Source: JBBQWR01 sp038210495 (GTDB lineage Bacteria > Planctomycetota > Planctomycetia > Pirellulales > DATAWG01). From it: a stretch of DNA of 17,197 nt. The notes under the pieces were generated by a model that was not told where the DNA came from, searched no databases, and saw only the letters and a program-made list of their open reading frames with translations. Position numbers and translations under genes: made by a program. The stretch covers positions 1 through 17,197 of the forward strand of contig JBBQWR010000073.1 in assembly GCA_038210495.1 (NCBI GenBank), written 5' to 3'. How positions within the stretch are numbered: the first letter of the stretch is position 1; the number at the start of each line of letters is the position of its first letter. This document shows positions 1 to 6,614 of the stretch, piece by piece.

Positions 1-2
1 AC

Positions 3-141
3 TTCGGTTTCAAACCACGAATCTCGACGGCGTCCATACCTGGTTCTCCGGGAAGGCGATCATGAGCCGGTCCTCCGACCCCAACCAAGTCTCGCCGATT
101 CCGACAGATTCACCAAGAGGAACCTGGCGCTGTAGTACTAA
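3..141. repeat. Left arm of a 139-bp perfect terminal inverted repeat
   Basis: Bases 3-141 are the exact reverse complement of 17059-17197. Identity stops abruptly after 141, where the left copy continues ctcgg and the mirrored right copy continues gccga. The arm covers the last 43 codons and stop of the small membrane protein on the minus strand. The two arms lie within 2 bp of the window ends, which points to a contig-end fold-back rather than a mobile element. No transposase lies next to either arm. Confidence 0.95.
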
Positions 142-480
142 CTCGGCTTCCGATTCAGGTTGAATGGCGAAAAAAATCGGTAAAAGCGCTTTACTCGACG
201 CCAATTTGCTGACGATCTCCTCGTTAAAAAGTAACTTCCCATGGATTGTGACGATTTCGCAAACGAGTAGAAAGTAAGTTAACGAAAAAGTTATGAATCC
301 AACCCAAAACGGACGCTTCCGGGGCGACTGAAAAATAGCGGCCACGATTGCAAACAAAATCGCCGCCAGCATGAGTGATGCAACTGCAATCGCGCACGCT
401 TCGGACCGCGATTTGATAGCTGCGAACCCCATCGCCGCGGCCGTCGTGAATAGCAGCATCGATCGGAGGCTGAAACGCAT
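10..480 (-). CDS. Small integral membrane protein, planctomycete-type, unknown function
   Basis: The product is 156 aa with an ATG start at 480. It opens MRFSLRSMLLF and has three predicted hydrophobic segments at about residues 7-25, 28-52 and 58-80, followed by a soluble tail of about 75 residues. Short planctomycete membrane proteins with this kind of MRFSLR start are common, but I know no function for them. There is no clear Shine-Dalgarno sequence. The gene is visibly richer in A/T than the genes to its right. Its last 43 codons are in the terminal inverted repeat and occur again, in the same frame, at the end of the large gene at 13834. The tail reads as natural here, since the preceding residues run on smoothly, so this is probably the original context. 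I infer a complete gene. Confidence 0.6.
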   Translation of the reverse strand: MRFSLRSMLLFTTAAAMGFAAIKSRSEACAIAVASLMLAAILFAIVAAIFQSPRKRPFWVGFITFSLTYFLLVCEIVTIHGKLLFNEEIVSKLASSKALLPIFFAIQPESEAELVLQRQVPLGESVGIGETWLGSEDRLMIAFPENQVWTPSRFVV

Positions 481-582
481 CAGGGCTATTTCGGTGGCTT
501 GTGATCGGTTGCTAGGTTAGGGTACGCCCTTGTTGCTTGCGTCAACGAATTGGGGGCGCTCACTGCGCTGTTATATCAGCGC

Positions 583-608
583 CAGGGGGCTTACGCCCCC
601 CGCTCGCC
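583..608. repeat. 26-bp G/C palindromic repeat, copy 1, over the nnrD stop codon
   Basis: A hairpin pairs GGGGGC with GCCCCC around a 4-base loop, followed by CGCTCGCC. It matches the copy at 968-993 at 25 of 26 positions. On the minus strand it encodes the last residues of NnrD (GERGA) and supplies the TAA stop. A third, more diverged copy is at 5707-5732. Confidence 0.8.
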
Positions 609-1517
609 TTTTGCATGTTGCTGAAACGCGGCGGGGAGGTATTTGAGTAGGTCGCTGGCGATGAGCGAGACTTGGCCGAGGTCGGCGGCGGCTAGGTCGC
701 CGGCGAGGCCGTGGAGGTGAACGCCGAGGTGGGCGGCGTCGAACGGGTCGAGATGCTGAGCGACAAGCGCGGCGATGACGCCCGTGAGGATGTCGCCGCA
801 GCCGCCGGTGGCCATGCCGGGGTTACCCGTGCGATTGATGGCTTGGCGATCGCGGTCGGCGATGACGGTTTGATGGCCTTTGAGAACCAGCGTGATGTTG
901 GCGGCGGTGGCGAAGTGGGTCGCGGCTGAGAGGCGGTCGGAGGGCGAGGGGGAGGTCGCGTCGGGGACAGGGGGCTTGCGCCCCCCGCTCGCCACGAGGA
1001 GGCGGGCGAACTCGCCGGGGTGCGGAGTTAGGATGCGGGGGCCGGCGTGGTCGTTGAGGATGGACTCCGACGCCGCGGCGGTTTGGCGGGCGGCAATGGC
1101 GTTCAGCGCGTCGGCGTCGATGACCATTGGAAGGGCGACTTCTCGATAAAGCGTCGCCACGAGCTGCGTCAGTTCGGCCGATTGACCAAGTCCCGGACCG
1201 CAGGCGACGACCGTGGCTTTGGCGATCAGTTCTCGAAGTTCTTCGATCGCGCCCAAGGCGACCCTCCCGTCGGTGTCGGCTGGCAGTGCGGCCGTCATAT
1301 ACGATGGCTCGAAACCCGCGACCGTCGGTTGAGCTGGAAAAGCGGTCGCCACCGTCACGAGACCCGCGCCGCTGCGAAGGCAGGCCATGCCGCTAAGCGA
1401 GATCGAGCCCGGCATGTCGCGCGAGCCGCCGATCAATAGGACCCGGCCAAAGTCTCCCTTGTGGCTATCCGGTTTTCTCGGAGTCAGTTGCGGAAGTGTT
1501 GTTATGAGCGAGGGCAT
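591..1517 (-). CDS. nnrD: ADP-dependent (S)-NAD(P)H-hydrate dehydratase
   Basis: The product is 308 aa of the ribokinase-like NnrD/YjeF C-terminal family, which dehydrates damaged NADHX/NADPHX back to NAD(P)H using ADP. Visible motifs are HKGDFGRVLLIGGS (19-32), GPGLG (108-112), DADALN (134-139), TPHPGEF (164-170), KGHQTVI (213-219) and NPGMATGGCGD (232-242), the last holding the glycine-rich anion hole and catalytic Asp242. The ATG at 1517 fits the family N-terminus. The YjeF N-terminal epimerase domain is absent, so the epimerase must be encoded elsewhere. Residues about 176-193 (ASGGRKPPVPD and a Ser/Pro run) are an extra loop between TPHPGEF and KGH, partly encoded by the repeat at 968-993. 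The C-terminal GERGA comes from another copy of that repeat. The gene lies 43 bp downstream of larB and is probably cotranscribed with it. Confidence 0.93.
   Translation of the reverse strand: MPSLITTLPQLTPRKPDSHKGDFGRVLLIGGSRDMPGSISLSGMACLRSGAGLVTVATAFPAQPTVAGFEPSYMTAALPADTDGRVALGAIEELRELIAKATVVACGPGLGQSAELTQLVATLYREVALPMVIDADALNAIAARQTAAASESILNDHAGPRILTPHPGEFARLLVASGGRKPPVPDATSPSPSDRLSAATHFATAANITLVLKGHQTVIADRDRQAINRTGNPGMATGGCGDILTGVIAALVAQHLDPFDAAHLGVHLHGLAGDLAAADLGQVSLIASDLLKYLPAAFQQHAKGERGA
968..993. repeat. 26-bp G/C palindromic repeat, copy 2, inside nnrD
   Basis: This has the same hairpin and CGCTCGCC tail as 583-608, with one mismatch. It lies inside the nnrD reading frame and keeps it open, encoding the middle of an extra loop (read on the minus strand as ASGGRKPPV and neighbours). 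The core NnrD motifs on both sides are intact. Confidence 0.8.
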
Positions 1518-1560
1518 GGCCGACTATTGGAAAGTGGAACGTAATTGCGCGAGACCAGCG

Positions 1561-2370
1561 CTAATGGCCCTCACCCCGGCCCTCTCCCAAGGGAGAGGGA
1601 GCAGGAGGGGGAGAATTTGCACGCCGGGCGATGAGGCCCGCGAGGTAACCGCCCTTGAAGCCGGCGTCGATATTCACGACGGCGACGTTCGCGGCGCAGC
1701 TATTCAACATGCCCAACAGCGCGGTGAGTCCGCCCAGACTGGCGCCGTAACCCACGCTCGTCGGCACGGCGATTACGGGGCTGGCGACATAACCGCCGAC
1801 CATGCTGGGCAAGGCGCCTTCCATTCCGGCGACAACGACGATCGCATCGGCGGCTTGGATTTCATCGAGATGCGCGAGCAGTCGGTGCGGTCCGGCCACG
1901 CCGACATCGACGATGATTTTCGCCTCGGCGCCCATCCAACGAGCCGTCTCGGCGGCTTCCTCGGCGACGGGCAAATCGGTCGTCCCGGCCGTGACGACGA
2001 CAACGCGACCTTTCGAGGTTGTTGCAGGGCCGGCCGCGGTCGAGACCGAAAAAGTCCGAGCCGAGGCGTTATACTTTCCTTCCGCGAACGCTTGAGACAG
2101 GCTCGCCGCTTGGTCGGCGTTTATACGGGTTGCAAACGCTCCGAATCCGCTCCCTAGCAACCGGCGAAACACGCGTTCGATCGTCTCGGCCGATTTGCCC
2201 TCGCCATAGACGACCTCGGGGTATCCGCATCGCCGGCTGCGATCCAGATCGAGTTGCACGACTCCGAGATCGGCTGTGTTGGGCCGGGCCATTTCTCGCA
2301 GAAAATGATCCAGCGAGATTCGTCCGGCCGCAAGGTCGCCGGCCAGTGTCGCCAGTTGGCTGTTGTTCAT
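1561..2370 (-). CDS. larB: Nickel pincer cofactor biosynthesis protein LarB
   Basis: The product is 269 aa of the AIR-carboxylase-like LarB family. LarB carboxylates nicotinic acid adenine dinucleotide and splits its phosphoanhydride to give pyridinium-3,5-biscarboxylic acid mononucleotide, the first step of the nickel-pincer cofactor of lactate racemase-type enzymes. Family hallmarks are GYPEVVYGEGKS (49-60), VTAGTTDLPVAEEAAETA (126-143), GVAGPHRLL (157-165), AGMEGALPSMVGG (181-193), PTSVGYGASLGGLTALLG (203-220) and LNSCAANVAVVNIDAGFKGG (222-241). Cys225 matches the position of the cysteine reported as catalytic in LarB. The ATG at 2370 gives a typical N-terminus. The family usually ends near AGLIAR (244-249). 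The remaining tail of about 20 residues, Pro/Gly-rich, is encoded by the palindromic repeat around 1580-1599. larC and larE are not in this window. Confidence 0.93.
   Translation of the reverse strand: MNNSQLATLAGDLAAGRISLDHFLREMARPNTADLGVVQLDLDRSRRCGYPEVVYGEGKSAETIERVFRRLLGSGFGAFATRINADQAASLSQAFAEGKYNASARTFSVSTAAGPATTSKGRVVVVTAGTTDLPVAEEAAETARWMGAEAKIIVDVGVAGPHRLLAHLDEIQAADAIVVVAGMEGALPSMVGGYVASPVIAVPTSVGYGASLGGLTALLGMLNSCAANVAVVNIDAGFKGGYLAGLIARRANSPPPAPSPLGEGRGEGH
1580..1599. repeat. Palindromic repeat CCCTCTCCC-AA-GGGAGAGGG in the larB 3' end
   Basis: This is a perfect 9-bp stem with a 2-base loop. It belongs to a dispersed repeat type (ccggccctctcccaagggag) that I recognise from many bacterial genomes. 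It is translated on the minus strand as part of the LarB C-terminal tail (PSPLGEGRG). Confidence 0.75.
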
Positions 2371-2595
2371 AGGCTCATGATATCCGTGGCGGCAGTGGCG
2401 AGACAGCGGGCGAGGTTTGCTTATGGCAATGCAGGAGGCGATGATGGATAGGAGATATGTAGATAATGTAGATAGGCTTTACGTCGCGCTACCGGGGCTT
2501 CGGCGAGGCGCCTCCAGCCCCGGGCGCCCACCCCTCCAGGCCGGGCGCCCGGCACAAGGTCATCACGGTCCACCAGCGGAGGGCGATAGCGTGGC
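2371..2595. other. Intergenic region upstream of larB with short repeats
   Basis: The gap between the divergent larB and accB genes runs 2371-2704. It contains a perfect 9-bp tandem duplication ATGTAGATA x2 at 2457-2474 and two copies of CCGGGCGCCC at 2520-2529 and 2541-2550. The accB promoter and leader follow. I see no gene here; reading frames crossing it have no recognisable product. The minus-strand promoter for larB was not identified. Confidence 0.5.
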
Positions 2596-2624
2596 TTGAC
2601 GGGGTTTTTGCTCGCGGCTAGAAT
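2596..2624 (+). promoter_or_regulatory. Probable sigma70-type promoter for accB-accC
   Basis: A -35 box TTGACG (2596-2601) is separated by exactly 17 bp from a -10 box TAGAAT (2619-2624). Transcription would start near 2631, about 75 bp before the accB ATG. This is the best promoter match I noticed in the window, and it precedes a housekeeping operon. Confidence 0.7.
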
Positions 2625-2704
2625 CTCGCCCAAAGTCGAATCCATGTAAAGAGTTACCGCAGCCGGTCGGCTGCGACGCCAAAAAATTTGCTGGAGAGCG
2701 CGGA

Positions 2705-3187
2705 ATGTCCAATCCGGGACCTGGCGGCGGCGATATATTTGATGTGAAAAAGGTCCGCCGCTTGGTCGAGCTGATGAAGGAGCACGACCTCGCCGAGATC
2801 GACCTGCGACAGGCCGATCAGCGGATTCGCTTGCGCCGCGGAGTGGAAGTTCCGATGGGGCCCGTCTCCGCTCCGATCTCTCACGCCGCGCCGGCCTCGG
2901 CGTCAACGTCCGTCGCCGCAACTCCGCCAGCGAGCGACGCGGGTCTAGAGGTCATCAAGAGCCCGATGGTGGGCACGTTCTACTCCTCCGCGAACCCCGA
3001 GTCGCCGGCGTTCGTGAAAGTCGGCGATCACATTGGCGCGGATTCGGTCGTCTGTATCATCGAGGCCATGAAGGTGTTCAACGAAATCCAAGCCGAAGTG
3101 GCCGGCAAGGTCGTGGCGGTGCTCGTCGAAAATGGGCAGCCGGTGGAATTCGGCCAGCCGCTGTTCAAAGTCGAAACGCATCAATGA
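2705..3187 (+). CDS. accB: Acetyl-CoA carboxylase biotin carboxyl carrier protein
   Basis: The product is 160 aa, the usual BCCP length. It carries the biotin that shuttles CO2 from biotin carboxylase to carboxyltransferase in the first committed step of fatty-acid synthesis. Residues 11-46 are a typical N-terminal helical and beta region (DVKKVRRLVELMKEHDLAEI). Residues 50-78 are an Ala/Pro/Ser-rich linker. Residues 81-157 are the biotinyl domain, with SPMVGTFY (86-93) and the biotinylation site EAMKV with Lys123. The methionine normally after that lysine is valine here, a common variant. The ATG at 2705 has a weak purine-rich GGAGAG upstream. accC follows after 113 bp in the same direction, the classic arrangement. 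Confidence 0.96.
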   Translation: MSNPGPGGGDIFDVKKVRRLVELMKEHDLAEIDLRQADQRIRLRRGVEVPMGPVSAPISHAAPASASTSVAATPPASDAGLEVIKSPMVGTFYSSANPESPAFVKVGDHIGADSVVCIIEAMKVFNEIQAEVAGKVVAVLVENGQPVEFGQPLFKVETHQ

Positions 3188-3190
3188 AAA

Positions 3191-3259
3191 GGGGCTAGGG
3201 CTGGGGGCTAGGGATTAGGGTGTGGGCGGCTTGACCGCCGCTTCTGCTTCCCTAGCCCC
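3191..3259. repeat. Nested inverted repeats between accB and accC
   Basis: GGGGCTAGGG occurs at 3191-3200 and again at 3204-3213, and its reverse complement CCCTAGCCCC is at 3250-3259, giving a stem with either left arm. A smaller stem GGCGG/CCGCC (3225-3229, 3235-3239) nests inside. There is no T-run, so it is not a simple terminator. It is either a dispersed repeat or an mRNA structure that tunes accC relative to accB. Confidence 0.55.
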
Positions 3260-3300
3260 TGCCCCACCGCCCCTCCAAGTCCCTTTACCCGCAGCCGCAG

Positions 3301-4644
3301 ATGTTCAAACGCATTCTGGTAGCAAACCGCGGCGAAATCGCGCTGCGGGTGATTCGCGCATGCCGGGAGTTGGGCATCGAAACGGTGGCCATCTTCAGCG
3401 AAGCCGATCGCGGGTCGCACTATCTCACGTTGGCCGACGAAGCTTATTGCGTCGGCTCGGCCAAGGCGGCCGATAGCTATCTGCGAATCGATCGCGTGAT
3501 CAGCGCCGCCGAGATTGGCAATGTGCAGGCGCTTCATCCCGGCTATGGCTTTCTGTCCGAAAACTCCCATTTCAACGAGGTCTGCCGCTCGTGCAACATC
3601 GAATTCATCGGACCATCGCCCGAGGCGATGAGCCGGCTTGGCGATAAGAACGAAGCGCGAAAATTGGCGCGCGAAGCCAATGTGCCCGTCGTGCCCGGCA
3701 GCGAAGGATTGATCCGCAACGAGGGCGAGGCGGTGAAGCTCGCTCATCAGATCGGTTTTCCGGTGTTGATCAAGGCCACGGCAGGCGGCGGCGGGCGAGG
3801 CATGCGCGTCGCCGCCAACGATCTGTCGCTGAAGAGCGCCTTGCAACAGGCCTCAGCCGAGGCCGAGGCCGCCTTTGGCAACGCGGGCATTTATCTCGAG
3901 CGTTATGTCGAGCGGCCAAGGCACGTCGAGGTCCAGTTCATCGCCGACCATCACGGCAATGTCGTGCATCTTTGGGAACGCGATTGCAGTGTGCAGCGGC
4001 GGCATCAAAAACTGATCGAAGAAAGCCCTTCGCCGGCCCTAGCCGACGCCACCCGGGCGGCGATGTGCGAAGCGGCCGTGCGGTTGGCCAGGACGGCCGG
4101 TTATACCAACGCGGGCACCTGCGAGTTCATCGTCGATCAGTCTGGAAATTTTTACTTCATTGAAGTCAACGCTCGAATTCAAGTCGAGCATCCGGTCACC
4201 GAAATGGTCACGGGCATCGATCTGATCAAAGCCCAAATTCGCGTGGCGGCCGGCGAGCCGCTTCCGTTCAAGCAAGAAGACATCAAGCTCCGCGGGGCCG
4301 CGATCGAATGCCGGATCAACGCGGAGGATCCGCAGCGGAATTTTCAACCCTCGCCCGGCAAGATCGAGCGGCTCATCGCGCCCGGCGGGTTCGGAGTCCG
4401 CTTCGATTCGCACGCCTACAGCGGCTACACGGTGTCGCCGTACTACGATTCGATGATCGGCAAATTGATCGTCCATCAGCCGACCCGTCGCGAGGCGATC
4501 GACTGCATGCTGAGGGCTCTGGCCGAACTCAAGGTCGATGGGATCAAGATCACGGCCACGCTGCACCGGGAGATTCTCTCGCACGCCGCCTTCAGCGAAA
4601 GTCGAATCGACACGACGTTCGTCGAGCGGACGCTGATGCCGTGA
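3301..4644 (+). CDS. accC: Acetyl-CoA carboxylase, biotin carboxylase subunit
   Basis: The product is 447 aa, close to the roughly 449 aa of the E. coli enzyme. This ATP-grasp enzyme carboxylates biotin on AccB using ATP and bicarbonate. The N-terminus FKRILVANRGEIALRVIRA is canonical and fixes the ATG at 3301, although there is no clear ribosome binding site. Other motifs are HPGYGFLSEN (79-88), the Gly-rich ATP lid KATAGGGGRGMRV (158-170), RRHQKLIEESPS (233-244, with the substrate-binding lysine) and FIEVNARIQVEHPVTE (286-301). The last contains the positions corresponding to Glu288, Asn290, Arg292 and Glu296 of the E. coli enzyme. It appears intact and active. It should be cotranscribed with accB. 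The carboxyltransferase genes are not in the window. Confidence 0.97.
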   Translation: MFKRILVANRGEIALRVIRACRELGIETVAIFSEADRGSHYLTLADEAYCVGSAKAADSYLRIDRVISAAEIGNVQALHPGYGFLSENSHFNEVCRSCNIEFIGPSPEAMSRLGDKNEARKLAREANVPVVPGSEGLIRNEGEAVKLAHQIGFPVLIKATAGGGGRGMRVAANDLSLKSALQQASAEAEAAFGNAGIYLERYVERPRHVEVQFIADHHGNVVHLWERDCSVQRRHQKLIEESPSPALADATRAAMCEAAVRLARTAGYTNAGTCEFIVDQSGNFYFIEVNARIQVEHPVTEMVTGIDLIKAQIRVAAGEPLPFKQEDIKLRGAAIECRINAEDPQRNFQPSPGKIERLIAPGGFGVRFDSHAYSGYTVSPYYDSMIGKLIVHQPTRREAIDCMLRALAELKVDGIKITATLHREILSHAAFSESRIDTTFVERTLMP

Positions 4645-4949
4645 TCCACGCAAATGCCGGCATGACGGTCAAGCGGAAGGCTGGGCCCATAGCCGTCGCA
4701 TCCTGCTCCCGCCGTGGCGAGCCGCGACTACGGATCCGAGGTATCGCTATGTTCACGATGTGGCGTCAATTGACGCACACAATTTCGGGGAATACACTTC
4801 AGATGCTGTAGAGGCTCTCGCAAAACCGCCTCGGAGAAGCGGATGGTCCCGGCCGTTTTGCGACGGGTTTATAAACACATCTTTTTGGGACGGTTAGCGA
4901 CCCCTGCTCGCCGGAGTTTTTGCGTTACAACGACCTTGAGGACCAACAG
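4645..4949. other. Intergenic region with two inverted repeats
   Basis: This gap of about 300 bp between accC and the Bax-inhibitor-like gene holds a perfect 14-bp palindrome GCGTCAATTGACGC (4763-4776). It also holds a 9-bp inverted repeat, TCGCAAAAC at 4818-4826 and GTTTTGCGA at 4855-4863, enclosing 28 bp. The gap probably carries the promoter and control region of the downstream gene, but I could not assign -35/-10 boxes. No convincing gene is present. Confidence 0.5.
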
Positions 4950-5690
4950 ATGAGCTATTCCGAGAACCCGTATCAATACAAGTCCGATGCGGCGGTGGGC
5001 AATTGGGGAAATATCGCGGCCCAGGCGCCGGCGAGCGAGCGGACGGATTTCATTCGCAAGACCTATCTGCACTTGGCCGGCGCCGTCTTGGCGTTCATCG
5101 GTTTGGAAGCCATTCTGCTCCAAACCTCGTTGGGCGATCAACTGTTTCAATTGATGGCTGGGTCCCGGTATGGGTATCTGTTCATCATTCTTGGTTTCAT
5201 CGCCGTAGCCTACATCTCTGAAATGTGGGCTCGATCGGCCACGTCGGTGGGCATGCAGTACGCAGGCCTGAGCCTGTACGTCGTCGCCGAATCGGTGATC
5301 TTTTTGCCGCTGTTGTATATGGCGTCGAAGACGATGCCCGAGGCAATTCCCCAGGCGGCGGCGATCACCGCCGTATTGTTCGGCGGCTTGACTGCCATCG
5401 TGTTCGTCACTGGCCAGGATTTTTCGTTCCTGCGGACATTTTTGATGTTAGTCGGGCTGGCGAGCATCGTCGTCGTGATCTGGGCGATGGTCACCGGTCA
5501 TCCGCTCGGCCTGTTTTATATCTCGGCCATGATCTTGTTCGCCTGCGGATACATACTGTACGACACATCCAATGTGCTGCATCACTATCGGATCGGCCAG
5601 CACGTGGCCGCCTCGCTGGCGCTGTTCGCTTCGGTGGCGCTATTGTTCTGGTATGTGCTGCGTTTGCTGATGTCGTTGAATCGGCGATAA
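4950..5690 (+). CDS. Bax inhibitor-1 (BI-1)/YccA family membrane protein
   Basis: The product is 246 aa of the transmembrane BAX-inhibitor-motif family. Bacterial members are seven-helix inner-membrane proteins, studied as a pH-sensitive calcium leak (YetJ) and as an FtsH modulator (YccA). After a soluble N-terminus of about 38 residues rich in Tyr, Asn and Ser, hydrophobic segments lie at about 39-58, 76-91, 104-123, 136-153, 162-181, 187-205 and 218-240. The signature GYILYDTSNVL (200-210) contains Asp205, corresponding to the conserved aspartate near the pore. I chose the ATG at 4950 because a GAGG sits about 8 bp upstream. An in-frame TTG at 4920 would add ten residues without such a site. 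The physiological role here cannot be told from sequence. Confidence 0.9.
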   Translation: MSYSENPYQYKSDAAVGNWGNIAAQAPASERTDFIRKTYLHLAGAVLAFIGLEAILLQTSLGDQLFQLMAGSRYGYLFIILGFIAVAYISEMWARSATSVGMQYAGLSLYVVAESVIFLPLLYMASKTMPEAIPQAAAITAVLFGGLTAIVFVTGQDFSFLRTFLMLVGLASIVVVIWAMVTGHPLGLFYISAMILFACGYILYDTSNVLHHYRIGQHVAASLALFASVALLFWYVLRLLMSLNRR

Positions 5691-5706
5691 TGTTGGGCGA
5701 ACACGA

Positions 5707-5732
5707 CAGGGAGCTTGCGCTCGCCGCTCGCC
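5707..5732. repeat. 26-bp palindromic repeat, diverged copy 3
   Basis: This is related to 583-608 and 968-993 with three differences from copy 2. Two of these (G to A in the left arm, C to T in the right arm) are paired, so the hairpin core GAGC-TTGC-GCTC is kept. It lies in the 93-bp gap between the BI-1 gene and the hydrolase. Confidence 0.6.
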
Positions 5733-5783
5733 TATGAAGACTTTTGCCCACCCACAATTCCCTCCCCACCGTGAGTTACAATC

Positions 5784-6509
5784 ATGAAATCGCTTCGCTG
5801 CGCCGTTGTCGCCTCCGTGACATTGCTGCTCTGTTCGTCTGTCGCATGGGCTAGAGACGTCGATGTGCCCAACACCGCCAAGGCGGCTCCTAAGAATGAC
5901 GGTTGGTGGCAGGATCGCAACAAGAGCATGAATGAGCGGGTCAAGAAGGGCAACGTCGATCTGTTGTTCATCGGCGACTCGATCACGCAGGGTTGGGAAG
6001 GCGCGAAAGAGGTTTGGGACGAGCATTACGGGAAGCGAAACGCCGTCAATCTCGGCATTGGCGGGGATCAGACGCAGCACGTGCTGTGGCGGCTCGAGAA
6101 CGGCAACATCGACGGCATCAAGCCGAAGCTGGCCGTGCTGATGATCGGCACCAATAACGCGGGTGGCGACTCGCCGGAAAACATCGCGATCGGTGTCAAG
6201 GCAATCGTCGCCAAACTCCGCGAAAAGCTGCCCGAGACGAAAGTGCTCGTGCTGGCGATCTTCCCGCGCGGCGCCGATAAGAACGATCGGCTACGCCAAG
6301 TGAACGCAAAGGCCAACGAGCAGATCGCGAAATTGGCCGACGACAAGACGGTCTATTTCCTCGACATCGGCCCGAAGTTTTTGGATGCCGACGGCAAGCT
6401 ATCCAAGGAAATCATGCCCGACCTGTTGCATCTCAGCAAAAAGGGCTACACGATCGAGGCCGACGCGATCGAAACGGAAGTCGCCAAACTGATGGGCGAG
6501 ACCAAGTAG
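5784..6509 (+). CDS. Secreted SGNH/GDSL-family hydrolase
   Basis: The product is 241 aa with a Sec signal peptide (MKSLRC, a hydrophobic core, then AWA at 21-23), so it is exported. The mature part is an SGNH hydrolase resembling the platelet-activating-factor acetylhydrolase IB catalytic subunit. Block I is FIGDSITQGW with nucleophile Ser66; block II is GIGGDQTQ (91-98, oxyanion glycine); block III is GTNN (122-125, oxyanion Asn); block V is DLLHLS (213-218), with the Asp213 and His216 of the catalytic dyad/triad. Planctomycetes carry many such proteins, often acting as carbohydrate esterases, but the substrate cannot be read from sequence. No strong ribosome binding site is visible. The gene ends just before a clear terminator. 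Confidence 0.92.
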   Translation: MKSLRCAVVASVTLLLCSSVAWARDVDVPNTAKAAPKNDGWWQDRNKSMNERVKKGNVDLLFIGDSITQGWEGAKEVWDEHYGKRNAVNLGIGGDQTQHVLWRLENGNIDGIKPKLAVLMIGTNNAGGDSPENIAIGVKAIVAKLREKLPETKVLVLAIFPRGADKNDRLRQVNAKANEQIAKLADDKTVYFLDIGPKFLDADGKLSKEIMPDLLHLSKKGYTIEADAIETEVAKLMGETK

Positions 6510-6567
6510 TTTTCCGCCGGCGCTGAGGAGAGAGGGGCAGTCCCCGACGGTTCTCGGATAGGCTCTT

Positions 6568-6601
6568 AAAAAGCCGCGTAGTTCACTACGCGGCTTTTTT
6601 T
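6568..6601. terminator. Bidirectional intrinsic terminator
   Basis: A perfect 9-bp stem GCCGCGTAG/CTACGCGGC with a TTCA loop (6573-6594) is preceded by A5 and followed by T7, so it works on either strand. It lies between the convergent hydrolase gene (+) and protease gene (-) and can end both transcripts. Confidence 0.93.
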
Positions 6602-6614
6602 CTGCGCCTCGATC

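Noticed and set aside
3..141. Terminal inverted repeats of a transposon spanning the whole window
   Set aside because: The arms are coding sequence in the same frame, sit within 2 bp of the window ends, and the interior is housekeeping genes without an intact transposase.
2421..2921. 166-codon minus-strand frame across the larB-accB gap
   Set aside because: It overlaps the accB promoter and gene, is dominated by Arg/Pro/Ser from repeats, and has no recognisable domain.
4749..4811. 20-codon possible leader peptide before the BI-1 gene (starts MFTMWRQL)
   Set aside because: A GAGG lies upstream, but no run of regulatory codons or attenuator with a T-run follows, so there is too little to call it.
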